Source: Triplophysa rosa (Eukaryota; Chordata; Actinopteri; Cypriniformes; Nemacheilidae). Taken from it: a DNA stretch of 64,000 nucleotides. The stretch covers positions 1,325,019 through 1,389,018 of the forward strand of contig NC_079899.1 in NCBI RefSeq assembly GCF_024868665.1, written 5' to 3'. Within the stretch, counting starts at the first letter, position 1. The number at the start of each line of letters is the position of its first letter. The notes under the pieces were generated by a model. The model did no database searches. It worked only from the letters and a program-made list of their open reading frames with translations, and had not been told where the DNA came from. The translations under genes and the position numbers were made by a program. Shown here in pieces: positions 1 through 11,591 of the stretch.

Positions 1-214
1 CTGGTGACCGACCGGGCGTGGTTTCTGCAGGTCTGGTGACCGACCGGGCGTGGTTTCTGCAGGGCTGGTGACCGACCGGGCGTGGTTTCTGCAGGGCTGG
101 TGACCGACCGGGCGTGGTTTCTGCAGGGCTGGTGACCGACTGGGCGTGGTTTCTGCAGGGCTGGTGACCGACCGGGCGTGGTTTCTGCAGGGCTGGTGAC
201 CGACCGGGCGTGGA
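1..214. repeat. 32-bp minisatellite, block 1
   Basis: About 6.5 head-to-tail copies of a 32-bp unit containing the core gaccgaccgggcgtggtt. The units are almost identical, and the last one breaks down near 212. The block runs off the left edge of the window. The same unit returns at 2546-2717, so both blocks probably belong to one array split by other sequence or by gap placement. Confidence 0.95.
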
Positions 215-1018
215 TGTTTTAGTGGGTGGGGATGTTCTATAGGACCTAACTTCTGTCAGCTGTTGATCAGTGCCAGTACTGCAGACGATGAGGATTACTG
301 TCAACTCCTGTGCATAACATCTTCTCTATCAGACTTTGACACTGTAAGACACTATACATTGTAAAAAGTGTAATACAGATATTCAGCTTTGTCTATAATG
401 CAGTTTGGATGTATCAACCTTGTGACAAACTAAGTTTAATCCATGAAAATACTTTTTGGTGTTGAGTGAATGATGTTGTGACCCAATTTTCAAAACCCTG
501 CTTATCTACAGTTTACTCTAGTTTTGTTGTAGATAACTGATTGACATGTTTATGCTGTATATTGAAGTATTTTTGTCTGTTTTAACAGTAGCAGTATGTT
601 TGCTCAGTTGAAGCTCCAGTGCTTGAGTAAGACCTGGAGATCTACCTGCGAGTTTGAGCAAGATCACAGACGACATTTACCACCAGGAATGTTATTGCTG
701 TTTTTGTTATCCTTTACTTGTGCTTCAGTGCAGCTTTGTTCACTTTAGGTTTGTCTCCTTTAGTGGAACTGCCGTTCATCAATCAAGAAAGCGGTTTTTT
801 CACGGGTGTGCAGAGGAACCACTTCAGCGACACATTCTTCATCGCAGACATACTTTTTGAACTGGAAATGCCCCCTTATCTTCATTGTAAAATCATTATT
901 CTCAGTAATTTAATTTTGCCCTTTGTTAGGGGAATGAAAATCTCACGCTCCCAACGAATGTTAGGGGATGAGTTTTGCTCGGTCCATCCCCAGTCTGCAA
1001 GGCACCCCGGTTCTTAAT
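215..1018. other. No gene supported
   Basis: AT-rich sequence without a recognisable domain. Short reading frames around 654-1017 overlap in two frames and show no family motif, splice-bounded structure or codon pattern that would support a gene. I cannot assign it to a repeat family. Confidence 0.4.
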
Positions 1019-1387
1019 TCTTAAGTTTTAGGTTTGGCAGGGTGGGTGACAATTATTATGTTTTAAGATTTTGGGGGGATTTTTTCCTTTTAAGGGTTAA
1101 GTTTGGTGTTTGGTAGGGTGGGTCCACATTATTGGGTTTTTATGGAAATATTGTGAGGATTCCCGTTTAGGTTTAGAGTTTTTGTAGGTTAGGTCCAAAT
1201 TTTTAGGTTTTAAATTTTTTGGGATTCTCCTTTTAGGTTTAGATTCGGTGTTTGGTAGGGTGGGTAAAAATTATTTGGTTTTTAAGAATTTTATATAGGG
1301 ATATTTTTTATGGGGAGGGGGTTCTATTTAGGGTTAGGTTCGGTGTTTGGCAGGATGGGTACAAATTGTAGGTTTTAACAATTTTTT
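1019..1387. repeat. Degenerate ~70-90-bp tandem repeat
   Basis: Five imperfect units, each containing a version of gtttggtagggtgggt followed by a short A/T-rich spacer (near 1030, 1112, 1180, 1250 and 1340). Spacing varies from about 70 to 93 bp. The series ends at the 54-N gap. Confidence 0.7.
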
Positions 1388-1441
1388 NNNNNNNNNNNNN
1401 NNNNNNNNNNNNNNNNNNNNNNNNNNNNNNNNNNNNNNNNN
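1388..1441. other. Assembly gap (54 N)
   Basis: A run of 54 N. It separates the degenerate repeat from a LINE fragment, so neither boundary can be taken as biological. Confidence 1.
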
Positions 1442-2229
1442 TTAACAAAAAGTGCTTTATTAGAGAGAGATCTAATATTTAGCAATCCGAGTCGTAACAG
1501 TTGATTATCTGTATTTTGTTCATGTTTAGTTTGTTTAACGTTTATTAAATTACTTTCAAGAGGTTTACGCATTATTTTATGTTTGCTAATCCGGGGGACA
1601 GACACAGTCTCTATTTTGTGATGTTTGGGAGAACGGATTACTACATGTTGTACATTTTGTGTATTCTGCGACGTGTGACGGCAAGATGACAGTTGGTTAA
1701 GCCATTCTGTCTGCTCTCTGACCTGGGCCCCAGCGAGTCAAGTTTTAGCATTAGCATTAAGACTTTTTGCCATATTTCTAGACAGGATGGAAGCCCCAGC
1801 CCAGGAAGGATGGAGACCATCTCGTTTCAACAGGTCAGGTCTGCCCTCAAAACTCTTCCAGTTATTTATAAAAACTATATCATTCTGCAGGCACCACTCA
1901 CAACCAGCCATTAAGTGATGATAATCTGCTTTAAATCTCATCACCACGAAAAGCAGTGAGGGGGCCAGAGAATATTTCAGTGCCTAACATCGTGATTGCG
2001 AGCTCACACACCTCTTTAATGTTATCTTTTGTGATCTCCGATTGACGGAGTCGAACATCATTTGTGCCGACGTGAACAACAATCTTACTGAATTTACGAT
2101 TAGCCTTAGCCAGCACATTTAAATTTGACTTGATGTCAGGCACTCTGGTTCCCGGTAAACATTTGACTATGGTGGCTGGTGCCTCTATGTTAACGTTCCG
2201 AACAATAGAATCACCGATAACTAGGTCAT
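1442..2229 (-). pseudogene. LINE ORF1 (SGNH-esterase) to ORF2 start, fragment
   Basis: On the minus strand this matches, with scattered differences, the L2/CR1-like LINE at about 20400-21160. The frames at 2143-1931 and 1947-1738 read the esterase-like part of ORF1, including the [12 protein letters not shown] and RDGLHPSWAG motifs. They lie in different frames, so a small indel near 1940 breaks the ORF. The segment after ORF1 continues to the N gap and covers the start of the ORF2 region. Similarity ends near 2229. This is a dead fragment. In related elements ORF1 with an esterase domain is thought to serve the retrotransposon RNP, possibly through lipid association. Confidence 0.8.
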
Positions 2230-2545
2230 TTTCTTGTTAATTTTCTTGGTTTTTAAGTTGAATATTTCTTCAGGTCTGGTGAGGGACTGGGGATGTTTTT
2301 GCAGCTCTGAGCGAGTTAAATTTCTACAGGTCTGATCAACGATTTGAATATTTTACAGATCTGGTGAGTCTGATCAGAGAGTGCAGATGTTTCTACAGGT
2401 CTGGTGAGCAAGGGGACATTTTGCTTGCCTCTCCTCATAACCTGTCCGTTTTTATGTCTTGCAAGTGAGTGGGCTGTTCCTGCAGGTTTGGGAAGTTGAA
2501 TGTTTCAACCAGTCTGAGAAGCAAGTGAGGTTTTTTTCTGCAGGT
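2230..2545. repeat. Degenerate edge of the 32-bp minisatellite
   Basis: Several diverged units containing caggtctggtgag-like cores occur at irregular spacing (near 2270, 2330, 2355 and 2397). They lead into the homogeneous block at 2546. Divergent edge units beside a homogeneous core are typical of an array maintained by unequal exchange. Confidence 0.7.
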
Positions 2546-2717
2546 CTGGTGACCGACCGGGTGTGGTTTCTGCAGGTCTGGTGACCGACCGGGCGTGGTT
2601 TCTGCAGGTCTGGTGACCGACCGGGCGTGGTTTCTGCAGGTCTGGTGACCGACCGGGCGTGGTTTCTGCAGGGCTGGTGACCGACCGGGCGTGGTTTCTG
2701 CAGGGCTGGTGACCGAC
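2546..2717. repeat. 32-bp minisatellite, block 2
   Basis: About 5.4 copies of the same 32-bp unit as at 1-214, in the same orientation. The block runs straight into a 100-N gap, so its true length is unknown. Confidence 0.95.
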
Positions 2718-2817
2718 NNNNNNNNNNNNNNNNNNNNNNNNNNNNNNNNNNNNNNNNNNNNNNNNNNNNNNNNNNNNNNNNNNNNNNNNNNNNNNNNNNN
2801 NNNNNNNNNNNNNNNNN
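2718..2817. other. Assembly gap (100 N)
   Basis: Exactly 100 N, the usual placeholder for a scaffold gap of unknown size. It lies between a minisatellite and the RNase H domain of a DIRS element, so the 3' end of that element is missing here. Confidence 1.
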
Positions 2818-4125
2818 ATTGATATATGCCACGGCAGTTGTGCTGTCCGACCGGACCAGCACGTGCTTGACTTGCACGAGAGGCTGCAGCCTCTTCAGTG
2901 CAAGTAGCACAGCCAACAACTCTAGGAAGTTGATATGCCAACGCAGGCGGGGGCCCGTCCAATGCCCCGACACTGCGTGCCCGTTGCACACGGCACCCCA
3001 ACCCTGCAGGGAGGCATCCGTCGTCCCACGACGTGCCTTGAGACCTACCCTAGGGGGACTCTGTCCGCCAAAAAGGTCATTGAAGACCAGGGGGTTAGGG
3101 TGCGTCGGCAGAGAGGCGTGATGGCCATACGCCTGCTGCCGGTGTTCCACACTCTCCAGGGAACCCGACTCTGTAGCCAGTGTTGAAGCGGTCGCATATG
3201 CATCAACCCGAGGGGGACCACCACCACCGAGGATGCCATGTGCCCAGGAGCCTCTGAAATTGTTTCAGGAGGACCGCTGACTGCCTGAAGTGTTTCAGGC
3301 AGTTCAACACTGACTGAGCGCGCACTGAGTTAGTCAAGCTGTCATGGAGACAGAGTCAAGTTCCATACCGAGAAAGAGGATGCTCTACACAGGGGAGAGC
3401 TTGCTCTTTTCTCGGTTGACCTGTGGTCCCAACCGATCTAGGTGCCGGAGCACTAGGTCCCTGTGTGTACACAACAGATATCGCGAGTGTGCCCAGATGA
3501 GCCAGTCGTCGAGATGGTTTAGTACCCACACACCTCTCTCCCCGAGGGAGAGACCGAAAGGGAGGACTCTGTACTGACATGCCCGCCCTCGAAAGCGAGA
3601 CATGAAAGTGAGCGTCCTTCAGGTCAATTGCCATGAACCAATCTTGACATCTGGTAGACGCCAGGATGCGCTTCTGCGTGAGCATGCTGAACGGCAGCTT
3701 GAGTAGGTGCCTGTACAGGGTACGCAGATCCCCTTTTTGGGGACGATGAAGTATGGGCTGCAAAACCCGTTGAACATCTCGACTAGAGGGACGAGCACGA
3801 TCGCTTGCCAGAGGGGTGGTGACCCTGGCCCGAAGCACGGGAGCATCCTAGCCTCTGACTGAGGTTGAGAGGATGCTCTGAACTTGAGTCGGCGTCTGGC
3901 GAGTTGGATCGCGTAGCCGAGACGGATCGCATCCCGTAGCCACCGTGACGGTTTGGGGGCTCTAGTCAGGCTCCCAGGGACCGAGACAGGGGCTAGGGGT
4001 ACGATCTGCTTAATTGACCTCCCGGGGGTGGTTCGATGGCGAGCAGTGCGGATCCCTTGCCGTGGGGAGCCCCCGGGGAGGAGATCGGCTCTGCTGCTTA
4101 CCTGCCTGGCGATGATGTAGCACAA
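2818..4125 (-). pseudogene. DIRS reverse transcriptase / RNase H, broken
   Basis: Reading right to left, fragments in several frames give the RT entry region (SPYFIVPKKG near 3740), the DLKDAHFHV palm motif (near 3615), a catalytic box reading HLDDWL instead of YLDDWL (near 3510), the thumb (VPLGLMHMRPLQHWLQ, near 3200) and the RNase H start with TDASLQGWGAV and SDSTTAVAYIN up to the gap. The frame changes several times, and the Tyr-to-His change lies in the polymerase box. The intact arrangement can be compared with the copy at 22575-24240. In a live element this protein copies the RNA into DNA. Here it is a relic. Confidence 0.8.
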
Positions 4126-5720
4126 CGCACTGTCGATTGAGAGTGCTGAGGGCTGCTGATTATCCTCGACATTGGGTTTCGCCGTGACTCAACATCAAGT
4201 TGCCGAACACCGTTGTGTAGAAGGTGAGAGCGGCTGTGATCAACACCCAGAGAGAGAGGAAACTCTGAAGAGAGTGGGCTGTTGGGACGGGGCAGGAACC
4301 GTCCCGGATCGACCACCCAGCGATGGAATTGCTGGGGTCGGGCCCGCTGTTATTCTCGATCTCCCTGGAGTCTTCCCATGCGGGCCGCTTCTGCTTTCCA
4401 TGCGGTTGCTGACGTGGCGATGGTCTCCTCTTCGATGTCTCTTCTGGGGGGCCACCTGAGTGGGGGGGCACCGGAGCCGGAGGGCGTCAAAGAGGATCAG
4501 GGCTGCTGGGAGGCAGATGGTGCACGGGACTCAACGGCCGAGGGCGGCCGAGGATATGCTTGATATCCTCTGTCTTCTTCTTTACTGCCGAGAACTGCGG
4601 CTCGACAGTATCACCAAACAACCCCCCCCTTGTGAGATGGGTGCGTCGAGAAAACAGACCTTCTCGGCGTTACTCATCTGTGTAAGGTTCGGCCAGAGGT
4701 GTCTCTCATGGACCACAAGTGTGGACATCACCCGATCCAGGACCCGCGCGGTCACCTTGGTCACCTGTAGAGCGAGGTCGGTGGCGGCGAGTTCCTGCAT
4801 AAGCGCTGGGTCGGTCTTACCCTCGTGGAGCTCTCTCAAAGCCTTGGCCTGGCAGGAGCCATAGCGTGGAGAGAGGAGGCAGCTTGACCCGCAGCAATGT
4901 AAGCTCTCGACACCAGAGATGCCAAGACCCTACATGCTATGGACGGGAGTCTACGTCGAGCCCCCCAGGTGGCCGCCGCCTGCGGGCACGAGTGCACTGC
5001 GGAGGCACACTCCACCTGGGGGATATCAATGTATCCTCTAGCTGCCTCACCCTCGAGGGAAGAGAGGGTGACAGAACTTGTTTGACGTGGATGCGCCGAA
5101 AGGGGGCGTTCCAGGTCTAACTAAGTTCCTCATGCACTTCCGGTAAACACGGCACTGGGGGCTGGTGCAGCTTGGAGCCGCACTCAAGCCTGAGGCACCA
5201 TGTATCCAGCCGCGAGCGCCGGGAGAGGCAGTGCGGGCACTGCAACCCAACGCTCACGGCAGCCCGGGAAAGCATGGGAGCTCCGAGGAATCACCGGAGT
5301 CGGATGGCAGTACGTCACCCCCCGATGCTGCAAGGGACATCTCATCATTATCACGCACCGTTTACGAATACGTGGTTGAGGAACAAGATGGTGGGACCAT
5401 CTCCTGGGGAACGGTCAGACGAGCGAGACGAGGTGCGAACGGTCCGTGAGCCAGTGGCTGAAGGCTTAACGCTCACAGTAATCCTCATATCACCCTCGCT
5501 GCTTGCCGTAGTCCTGCCGTCACGGAACGGGGAGCAGACGTGGTGGTGGCTGAGTCCCGTGGGAACACAGCCACCAGTGACGCAACGTCTGAATCGTCAA
5601 CCGCCCGCAGTGCGGGCAGGACATATCCACAACGTTTGCCCCAGCGTACTGGAAGCAGACATCGTGTCCGTCCTCCTCCTCGATGAGTGTGTTGCATCCA
5701 TGAGAACAGCAGGACATGCC
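4126..5720 (-). pseudogene. DIRS gag-like ORF1, broken
   Basis: The likely N-terminus is at 5717 (minus), with a Cys-rich start (CCSHGCNTLIEEEDGHDVC, then CPHCGRL). It is clearly paralogous to the frame at 14838-14641 in DIRS copy 2. Downstream the coding trace continues in short shifted frames to about 4200. The protein is expected to be the nucleocapsid-like component of the DIRS particle, and the N-terminal Cys/His pattern could bind zinc. Long plus-strand frames over the same DNA (for example 5172-5846) are shadows of this strand. Confidence 0.65.
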
Positions 5721-5902
5721 ACTCTGGAGAAATTTGCTCTTTTAGAGAAAAAAACACAAACACTCCTGGAACTGCCGAGACGCCCAGGGGAAGTCGCTGC
5801 AGGAAGGGAAAGTCCGCTGCACCACGTCGTAAGATTCCAGCAGTAATTCGGCGTAGAGTTTGAAGTCTCGAAGTCGATCAGTGTGAAGGCTCTGAAGAAC
5901 AA

Positions 5903-6090
5903 AAGGTGAATGAATGCAGCACGCCGTCTCCCTTTTATACTCGGATATCCGGGGGCGGAGTCCGGCATGCAAATTTCATTCGCCAATTTCATTGGCCTTT
6001 TCGAAACTAGTCAGAAGTTGATAGGTTCTCAAGAGCGAACTCCATGTGTCGGTTCGACCCAACGTCGAGAGACCGACAGAAAGGGAACCA
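5903..6090 (-). repeat. DIRS terminal repeat (5' end of copy 1)
   Basis: It contains the shared DIRS terminus: tgtcggttcgac near 6046, the accgacagaaagggaac end near 6071-6088, the cattggcctttt core near 5990, and a TATA-like cttttatac on the complementary strand near 5932. The same blocks occur at 15048-15227. Confidence 0.8.
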
Positions 6091-6520
6091 TGACCAATGA
6101 GGCAGAATCATGACAGAGCCCCCCCCCCAGGTGTTCACCAAGGGGCAGACTAACGAGACAAGACAGACTGGGACAGTGACAAAATCAAACAAAACATGGA
6201 AAACAGAATCAAGGGCAAACAGGAAAGAATCAAAAATGGGTTGGGATCGGATAATAAAAATAACAAACATAGTAGGGGGGGTGGGGAAACAACAAAGTCT
6301 GTAGGGGGCAGTCCAAAGGGGGGCTGGATGGGGAAGTTTTGGCCTGGGGCGGCGCTCTGGAGCGTGGAGCCCCGGGGGGCTTGGTAGGGGCCGGGGCAGG
6401 CTTGGCTGCCGGCCGGACACGGCTAGGGGCCGGGCGGACTGCCAGCTGGGGTGCCGGCTGAGTTACCGGCTGGAAGGCCGGCTGAGTCACCGGCTGGAAG
6501 GCCGGCTGAATTGCCTGCTG
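6091..6520 (-). mobile_element. 3' end of an LTR retrotransposon, cut by the DIRS
   Basis: On the minus strand a proline-rich reading frame (6490-6230) is followed by a G-run that looks like a polypurine tract (6120-6129) and then about 26 bp starting tgtcatgattctg, the form of an LTR start. That sequence ends exactly where the DIRS terminus begins (6090). I infer an LTR element cut by the DIRS insertion. The GC-rich part also holds imperfect ccggctg repeats (6400-6510). No pol domain is visible, so the family is uncertain. Confidence 0.4.
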
Positions 6521-9443
6521 GCACGTGTCAGATCTACGTGGATCACATGCAGACCTGTGTTACCACGTCTCAAACGGCTTCAAATATTAGGTTTGTCGGA
6601 CATTATATATCCAAAAGCATCTCATTCAGAACAATATTTCATCCACGATAACGATCTGGTAACATTTACTGTAACACCGGAACTGTTCATTTACCTGGTC
6701 GACAGTGACTTTCTAGCTCTTTAAAACAACTTTTGCGTCTTTCAATATGCGGTGAGGTGCCCGATAATAACAAATTTCAAAGTGTGTTTGTTAGCTAGGA
6801 AATTCGTTTAAAATGTTGCATTTATAGCCTAATATTGCTTTTATCCTAAAGTATGCATTGTTATTATTAGTGTCAGTATTTTTCATTTATTTATATCGTT
6901 TAATTTAAGGCATTATTTTATTAGCATATTGTTCGAACGGTACTTTTGTGGTTATGTTCAACATTATTTTGCATAATTTTAATTCCTGTGTAAATTCATT
7001 TATGCCGCTTTAGAGCTGCATTAACGGTCTGTGTAAATACACATGCATACCACTTCAGATTCGGTTTCTGTGCCCCCTTTGTTGTGTGATGAGGCCATTA
7101 GATTTTCACTGACAGCCCAAATTTTGCCTTGTTTTAGACTAGACGTCTGGGCTGTGTTTGGACGGCTATTAGATGTCTTTTAGACTTGAAATTGCTTGCT
7201 GGGTAGTGTGACAGAAAAGCCAGTGATAACAAATTATTTATTCATCGTATTGTTTCTATCTTCAGCAGTAAAAAAAAAAGGTTGTGAAAGAGTAGGTCTA
7301 TCAAAATATATTTGTTATCAGTTGTAAGCAGCATGAAGAGGAAAACAAACCAGTATGCTATCAGTGTTCATTAACGCATTTTGTTTTTCTACCTATTTAG
7401 TCATTTTATTTATTCGATTTCAGTGTATGTATTTCTTGTTTTTGAAATGCTTTGTTTATTGAAACGAAACTGCACACGTTTCCATTAACAGTAAAGTTTG
7501 ACATTATAAACGTCAGATTAAGAGCAGGGTGCTGTGTGCTGTTGTCCTGTAGGCTACACTATAACCTTTCTGTTGTTTAAACTTGGCGAAGTGATATGGA
7601 CCTGTAATGCAGTCAGTAGACCTGGAACACCTTCATAGGTGTGCATTTAACTGAAAGTTAATGCAAACCCATCGAACATTTGTCAACCAATCAGATTGAA
7701 GCATTCAACAGCCCTGTGGTATAAACTTTTTTAATGCACCGCAACAGCAAATGTCTTTGCGTGATCGTCCTTATGACCCAAAGTTTGAGAACCTTTGATA
7801 TAAATTCACTGTATAGACTGAATAATTGATTGTCGAGCAATCGATACCATTAATTCAGCACCACCGCCATGGACAACACCTGTTAACGTGGCACGTAGGA
7901 CAGTAACCTCCTAGGGAATAGTTCGGGAAACAAGCCTAGAAAACGTATACCTGTAGTTAAGGTGTACCTTTAGAGTCTTCGTAGCACGCTAAGAGACAAC
8001 GTAATCGGGAAACGCAGCCCAGCTCATTAAGGGAGAGATGATCATGAACTGAAGTAAGCGTACCAGTTAAGGGAGACATACATAATTTTCAAAGCAGTGG
8101 GTCCCCGGAACAGGATTTAAAAACCACTGTAATAGTGCATAAGTATTGGGACGCACTGTAATTTTATGTTTATATACTTTAAAATATGTTATAATACTTT
8201 CTCAAATCATTATTCATTTGATGTTTAGTTTTAAGATCGATTATCATCCTAAACAATTGATGCAAGATTTTTAAGATCGATTATCAACCAAAACAATTTA
8301 TTCAAGATAAATAAAAATAACTTTTTATGTTCAATGCATATGAGTTGTCAGGATTTGTAATAAAAAAAACAAGTGAATTATTAAACCCCCATGGCAGGTT
8401 TTCTGAATGTGTAAATTCAGAAATAAATAATAATAAAATAATGCTTCAGACCTTGAATCTTGAACCTTTTACATTCCTTTTCTGACATGACATACAAGGA
8501 ACCAGCCAATCGGAGAACTATCTCGCCATAGCTAATTTTCATTGTTTAACCTTGTTTTACAGGGCAAGGTCCCAAAGTGTCACAGAAATGCTAAATAGAG
8601 AGGCAAACTGGAAAGGAAAAGCAGCAGGTAAATGGAAGTGCAAATGGTAAATGGAATCGGTTTTTAAATGACTAACACTGTATTCATAGTTCAATTTATA
8701 TCACATTTTCAAATACATTTTGAAATTCACCTATTTATTTAAGAATTCATTAATTCCATAATGTACTTATTGAGTGATTTATGTTTTTGTATGTCTTTAA
8801 TTTTTAATATTTATTGATGTTTTCATATTTCATATTAATTGTTTTATAATCACACTTTTTATTTCCAATTAAAGCATTAAATGTGCAAATGCAGACATTA
8901 AAAAGACATTTGTGTTTCAGGAAAAGAGATAGTTATGAGATATTAATGGCTCGTACATTACACAGATTTTTTCACAATCAGCTCTATAATAAGAATATTC
9001 TCATTATTATACATAATATAATATCTACAATATTGCACCAGCATGTGATTCATTACATGCATGTGAAAATACAAGACAGACATGTGATGACATTATTCTC
9101 ACTGTTCATTCATTAATTGACATAACACTGACACGTTTTAAATCATCCCAATTTAAACACTGCAATTATTTCCTAAAGATTAAATAAAAATAATGGAAAT
9201 CACCTGTTGAACTTGGCACTGGAATCCATTCAAGTAGAACAGCCTAATAAATTAATAGGTACTGAATGTACAATATCTAACTAATCTAGACTAATAATTC
9301 TTTGAACTGGTCTAAAGCAGCAGCAAACAGAGAGGCAGCTGGCATGCAAACTGTTTCAATTTCCATAGTCATTTTCAAGTCACATGACTTTTAGGAAACC
9401 AAAACTCATGGCTACGGGAATGCTCAGGTGCATTCAAAGTGAA
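6521..9443. other. AT-rich non-coding DNA, one candidate exon
   Basis: No ORF with family motifs. A partial ~48-bp duplication occurs at about 8225-8310 (aagatcgattatca twice). The only coding-like signal is the splice-bounded segment at 8563-8627, listed separately. Confidence 0.5.
8563..8627 (+). other. Candidate internal exon (65 bp)
   Basis: A pyrimidine-rich acceptor (ttgttttacag) ends at 8562 and a gtaaat donor starts at 8628. Between them one frame is open across the whole segment and reads RSQSVTEMLNREANWKGKA. I do not recognise the protein. One short exon without partners in the window is weak evidence, so this is a lead only. Confidence 0.25.
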
Positions 9444-9748
9444 AGTTCACCCAAAAATAAAGATTCTGTCATCATTTACTCACCCTATTGTTATTTCAAA
9501 CCTGTATGACTTGGTTTCTTCCACTGAACACAAAAGAAGACATTTTGAAGAATGTTGTTAACTGGCCCCTATTCACTTGCATGGTTTTGGGTCCATACAA
9601 TAGAAGTGAATGGGGGCCTGTGCTGTTCGGTTACCAACTTTCTTCAAAATATCTTCTTTTGTGTACTGTGGAATATAGAAAGGCAAAAAGGTTTAAAATG
9701 ACAAAAGGGTGAGTAAATGATGAAAGAATTTTCATTTTTGGGTGAACT
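9444..9748. mobile_element. MITE with inverted ends (305 bp)
   Basis: It begins agttcacccaaaaat and ends with the exact reverse complement. The inverted similarity continues inward, with atcatttactcaccct on the left against gggtgagtaaatgatg on the right. There is no coding capacity. It resembles a family very common in cyprinid genomes. I could not define a clean target duplication. Confidence 0.8.
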
Positions 9749-10240
9749 ATCACTTAATAGTTTTAATTCTTTTCTTTGATTTTGCCACATCAGTAGCCCA
9801 TCACTCACACCACTCACTCAGTTAGTAAAAGAGTAGCTTACCTAAACGTTTTCATTTTAATTCACACTTTTTTTCACCCTAAGGTTATTCAACCAATGTG
9901 TTTGGTTCATTTGACAAATTTAAAGAATCTTCCACCTTTTGTAAACTTTACAACTTGAGCTATAGTGTACAGTTCTTTAACCTTTCTCCTGCAAAAAAAA
10001 CAAAAAGTCATATGCCCTTTGAACAGAGTGTGAGTAAATAACTACCGTATGTTTATTCATTAGCATGTTAAAGGTTCCTGAAACTTGAGGTTCCATTTGT
10101 GCCAAAAAGGTTTGACTGGGACGATATATTTGTTGATGTCTATATTGTTATTTGTTTTTGGTATGTGTGTTTGTGCACTATATGAACAAAAGAACACCCC
10201 CTTATAATAAACATGTTTATAATTACAATTAAAACAAATA

Positions 10241-10521
10241 TTAAAGGTCCAGTCAGTGAAATCTAGCGGCAAGGTTGCGAATTGCAACCAACCGCTCACT
10301 CCACCCCTCCCTTTCAAAACACTACGACGGCTGACAGAACATGGCGAATTACATGCAAGGGGACCCGCAGTGTATGTAGATAGAAATAGCTAAATTCTAA
10401 GGTAATAAAGACATAACGCTTCATTATGTAAGCTCTTTAACACCTCTGATAGTATAGCCATGTATATTATATTGCGTTTCTATCAATAGATCATCCCTAA
10501 AATTACACACTGGACCTTTAA
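10241..10521. mobile_element. MITE with TTAA ends (281 bp)
   Basis: TTAA followed by aggtccagt at the left and actggacct followed by TTAA at the right. A TTAA target site fits piggyBac- or Kolobok-type mobilisation. It has no ORF, so it is non-autonomous. Confidence 0.8.
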
Positions 10522-11235
10522 GACTATAACATATAATAATAACTTTTATATAATTGTACATTTTTTAGCTCAAAGGTGTTCAGTTTGGTTCAGGCCTGGG
10601 CTTTATACAGACCAGTCAAGTTATTCCACATTAGACTGAAACAATAATATCTTTTGTACCTTGCTTTGTGTCCAGGGGCATTGTTATTTTTGACTATAAA
10701 AGGGCCCTTCCCAAACTGCAGCACTGCTCGTGAAATGACTAAGTAGTCAAACCTGTTCATTAGAAGGGAGCGGCCCAACACTTTTGTCCACATAGTGTAT
10801 GTGTCATCAGTTAATGTCCTCTTCCCTGTCCTCAGGTTGTGTAGTCTGTTTATGTCCTAGCTTATTTTTATGCTTTATGGCTTTTCATCGTTTCCTGATA
10901 AAACTTTTTTTTCATCTCTGTGCTTGTCATTATATAAAAAAATGACACATAATTACATGAGCCCTAGACTCGAGCCTCATTTATAAAACGAGTGTATGCA
11001 CAGATTTGAGTAGGTATGCAAATCCACAGCAACGTTCATATTAATGAAAACAGTCTTTGCTGCCAAAAAGTGTTTAGTGCCACGTCAGGGTCTGAGCAGA
11101 TGTATGCACTTTTGCTTGTCTGAGTTTTTGAAAATATAAGCCATTCTTGCCACAGAATTTTGACATTGACAGGTACTCTTTTTTTTATGTCAAATGCATT
11201 GATTGAAAGTGTATAGGGTGATTCTTATGTATAAA
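10522..11235. other. No gene supported
   Basis: AT-rich sequence between a MITE and a DIRS element. I see no domain, RNA gene or clear repeat in it. Confidence 0.4.
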
Positions 11236-11460
11236 ACGTCTCGGTTACGTTTGTAACCTCGGTTGCCTGATGGAGGGAACGAGACGTTGTGTCGAACCGA
11301 CAGATGGGGTTCGTGCCTGAAAACCAATCGCTTCCGACTACTTAGAAAAGGCCAATGAAAATTGGCGATTGAAATTTGCATGCCGGACTCCGCCCCCGGA
11401 AATCCGGGTATAAAAGGAGACGGCGTGCTTCATTCATTCACCTTTGTTCTGAGGAGCCTG
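11236..11460 (+). repeat. DIRS terminal repeat, 3' end of copy 2
   Basis: Starts aacgtctcggttacg and contains gtgtcgaaccgacagatg and tataaaaggaga (11410-11421). Its inner part matches the reverse complement of 15048-15200, so the two ends are inverted repeats. The outer ~50 bp differs between the ends, as expected for DIRS. Confidence 0.85.
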
Positions 11461-11482
11461 AGACCTCTCACGACTGATGCAG

Positions 11483-11591
11483 GACACAACGTCTCGTTCC
11501 CTCCATCAGGGAACCGAGGTTACAAACGTAACCGAGACGTTCCCTTTCTGTCGGTCTCTCGACGTTGTGTCGAACCGACAGATGGGGTTCC
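11483..11591. repeat. DIRS internal complementary region
   Basis: The first half (gacacaacgtctcgttcc onwards) is the reverse complement of the outer end of the left terminal repeat. The second half (ccctttctgtcggtctctcg onwards) matches the reverse complement of the outer right end. The two halves are fused near 11541. This is the known DIRS arrangement that lets the two ends be joined on a circular intermediate. Confidence 0.85.

Larger units (their letters stand above)
2818..6090 (-). mobile_element. DIRS retrotransposon, copy 1 (decayed, 3' end lost in gap)
   Basis: Minus-strand order is terminal repeat (about 6090-5903), gag (about 5717-4200), reverse transcriptase, then RNase H, which is cut off by the 100-N gap. 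DIRS elements replicate by reverse transcription and integrate with a tyrosine recombinase, leaving no target duplication. The recombinase and 3' terminal repeat are not visible here. Many frame breaks and a mutated RT box show an inactive copy. The terminal repeat is clearly related to those of the elements at 11236-15227 and 22163-24250. Confidence 0.85.

Noticed and set aside
1..214. CRISPR-like array
   Set aside because: There are no spacers: the 32-bp units are directly adjacent, as in a minisatellite, in a vertebrate-type context.
5172..5846. Plus-strand frame of 224 codons
   Set aside because: It lies opposite the DIRS gag trace, has no family motif, and the minus strand matches DIRS copy 2 codon by codon.
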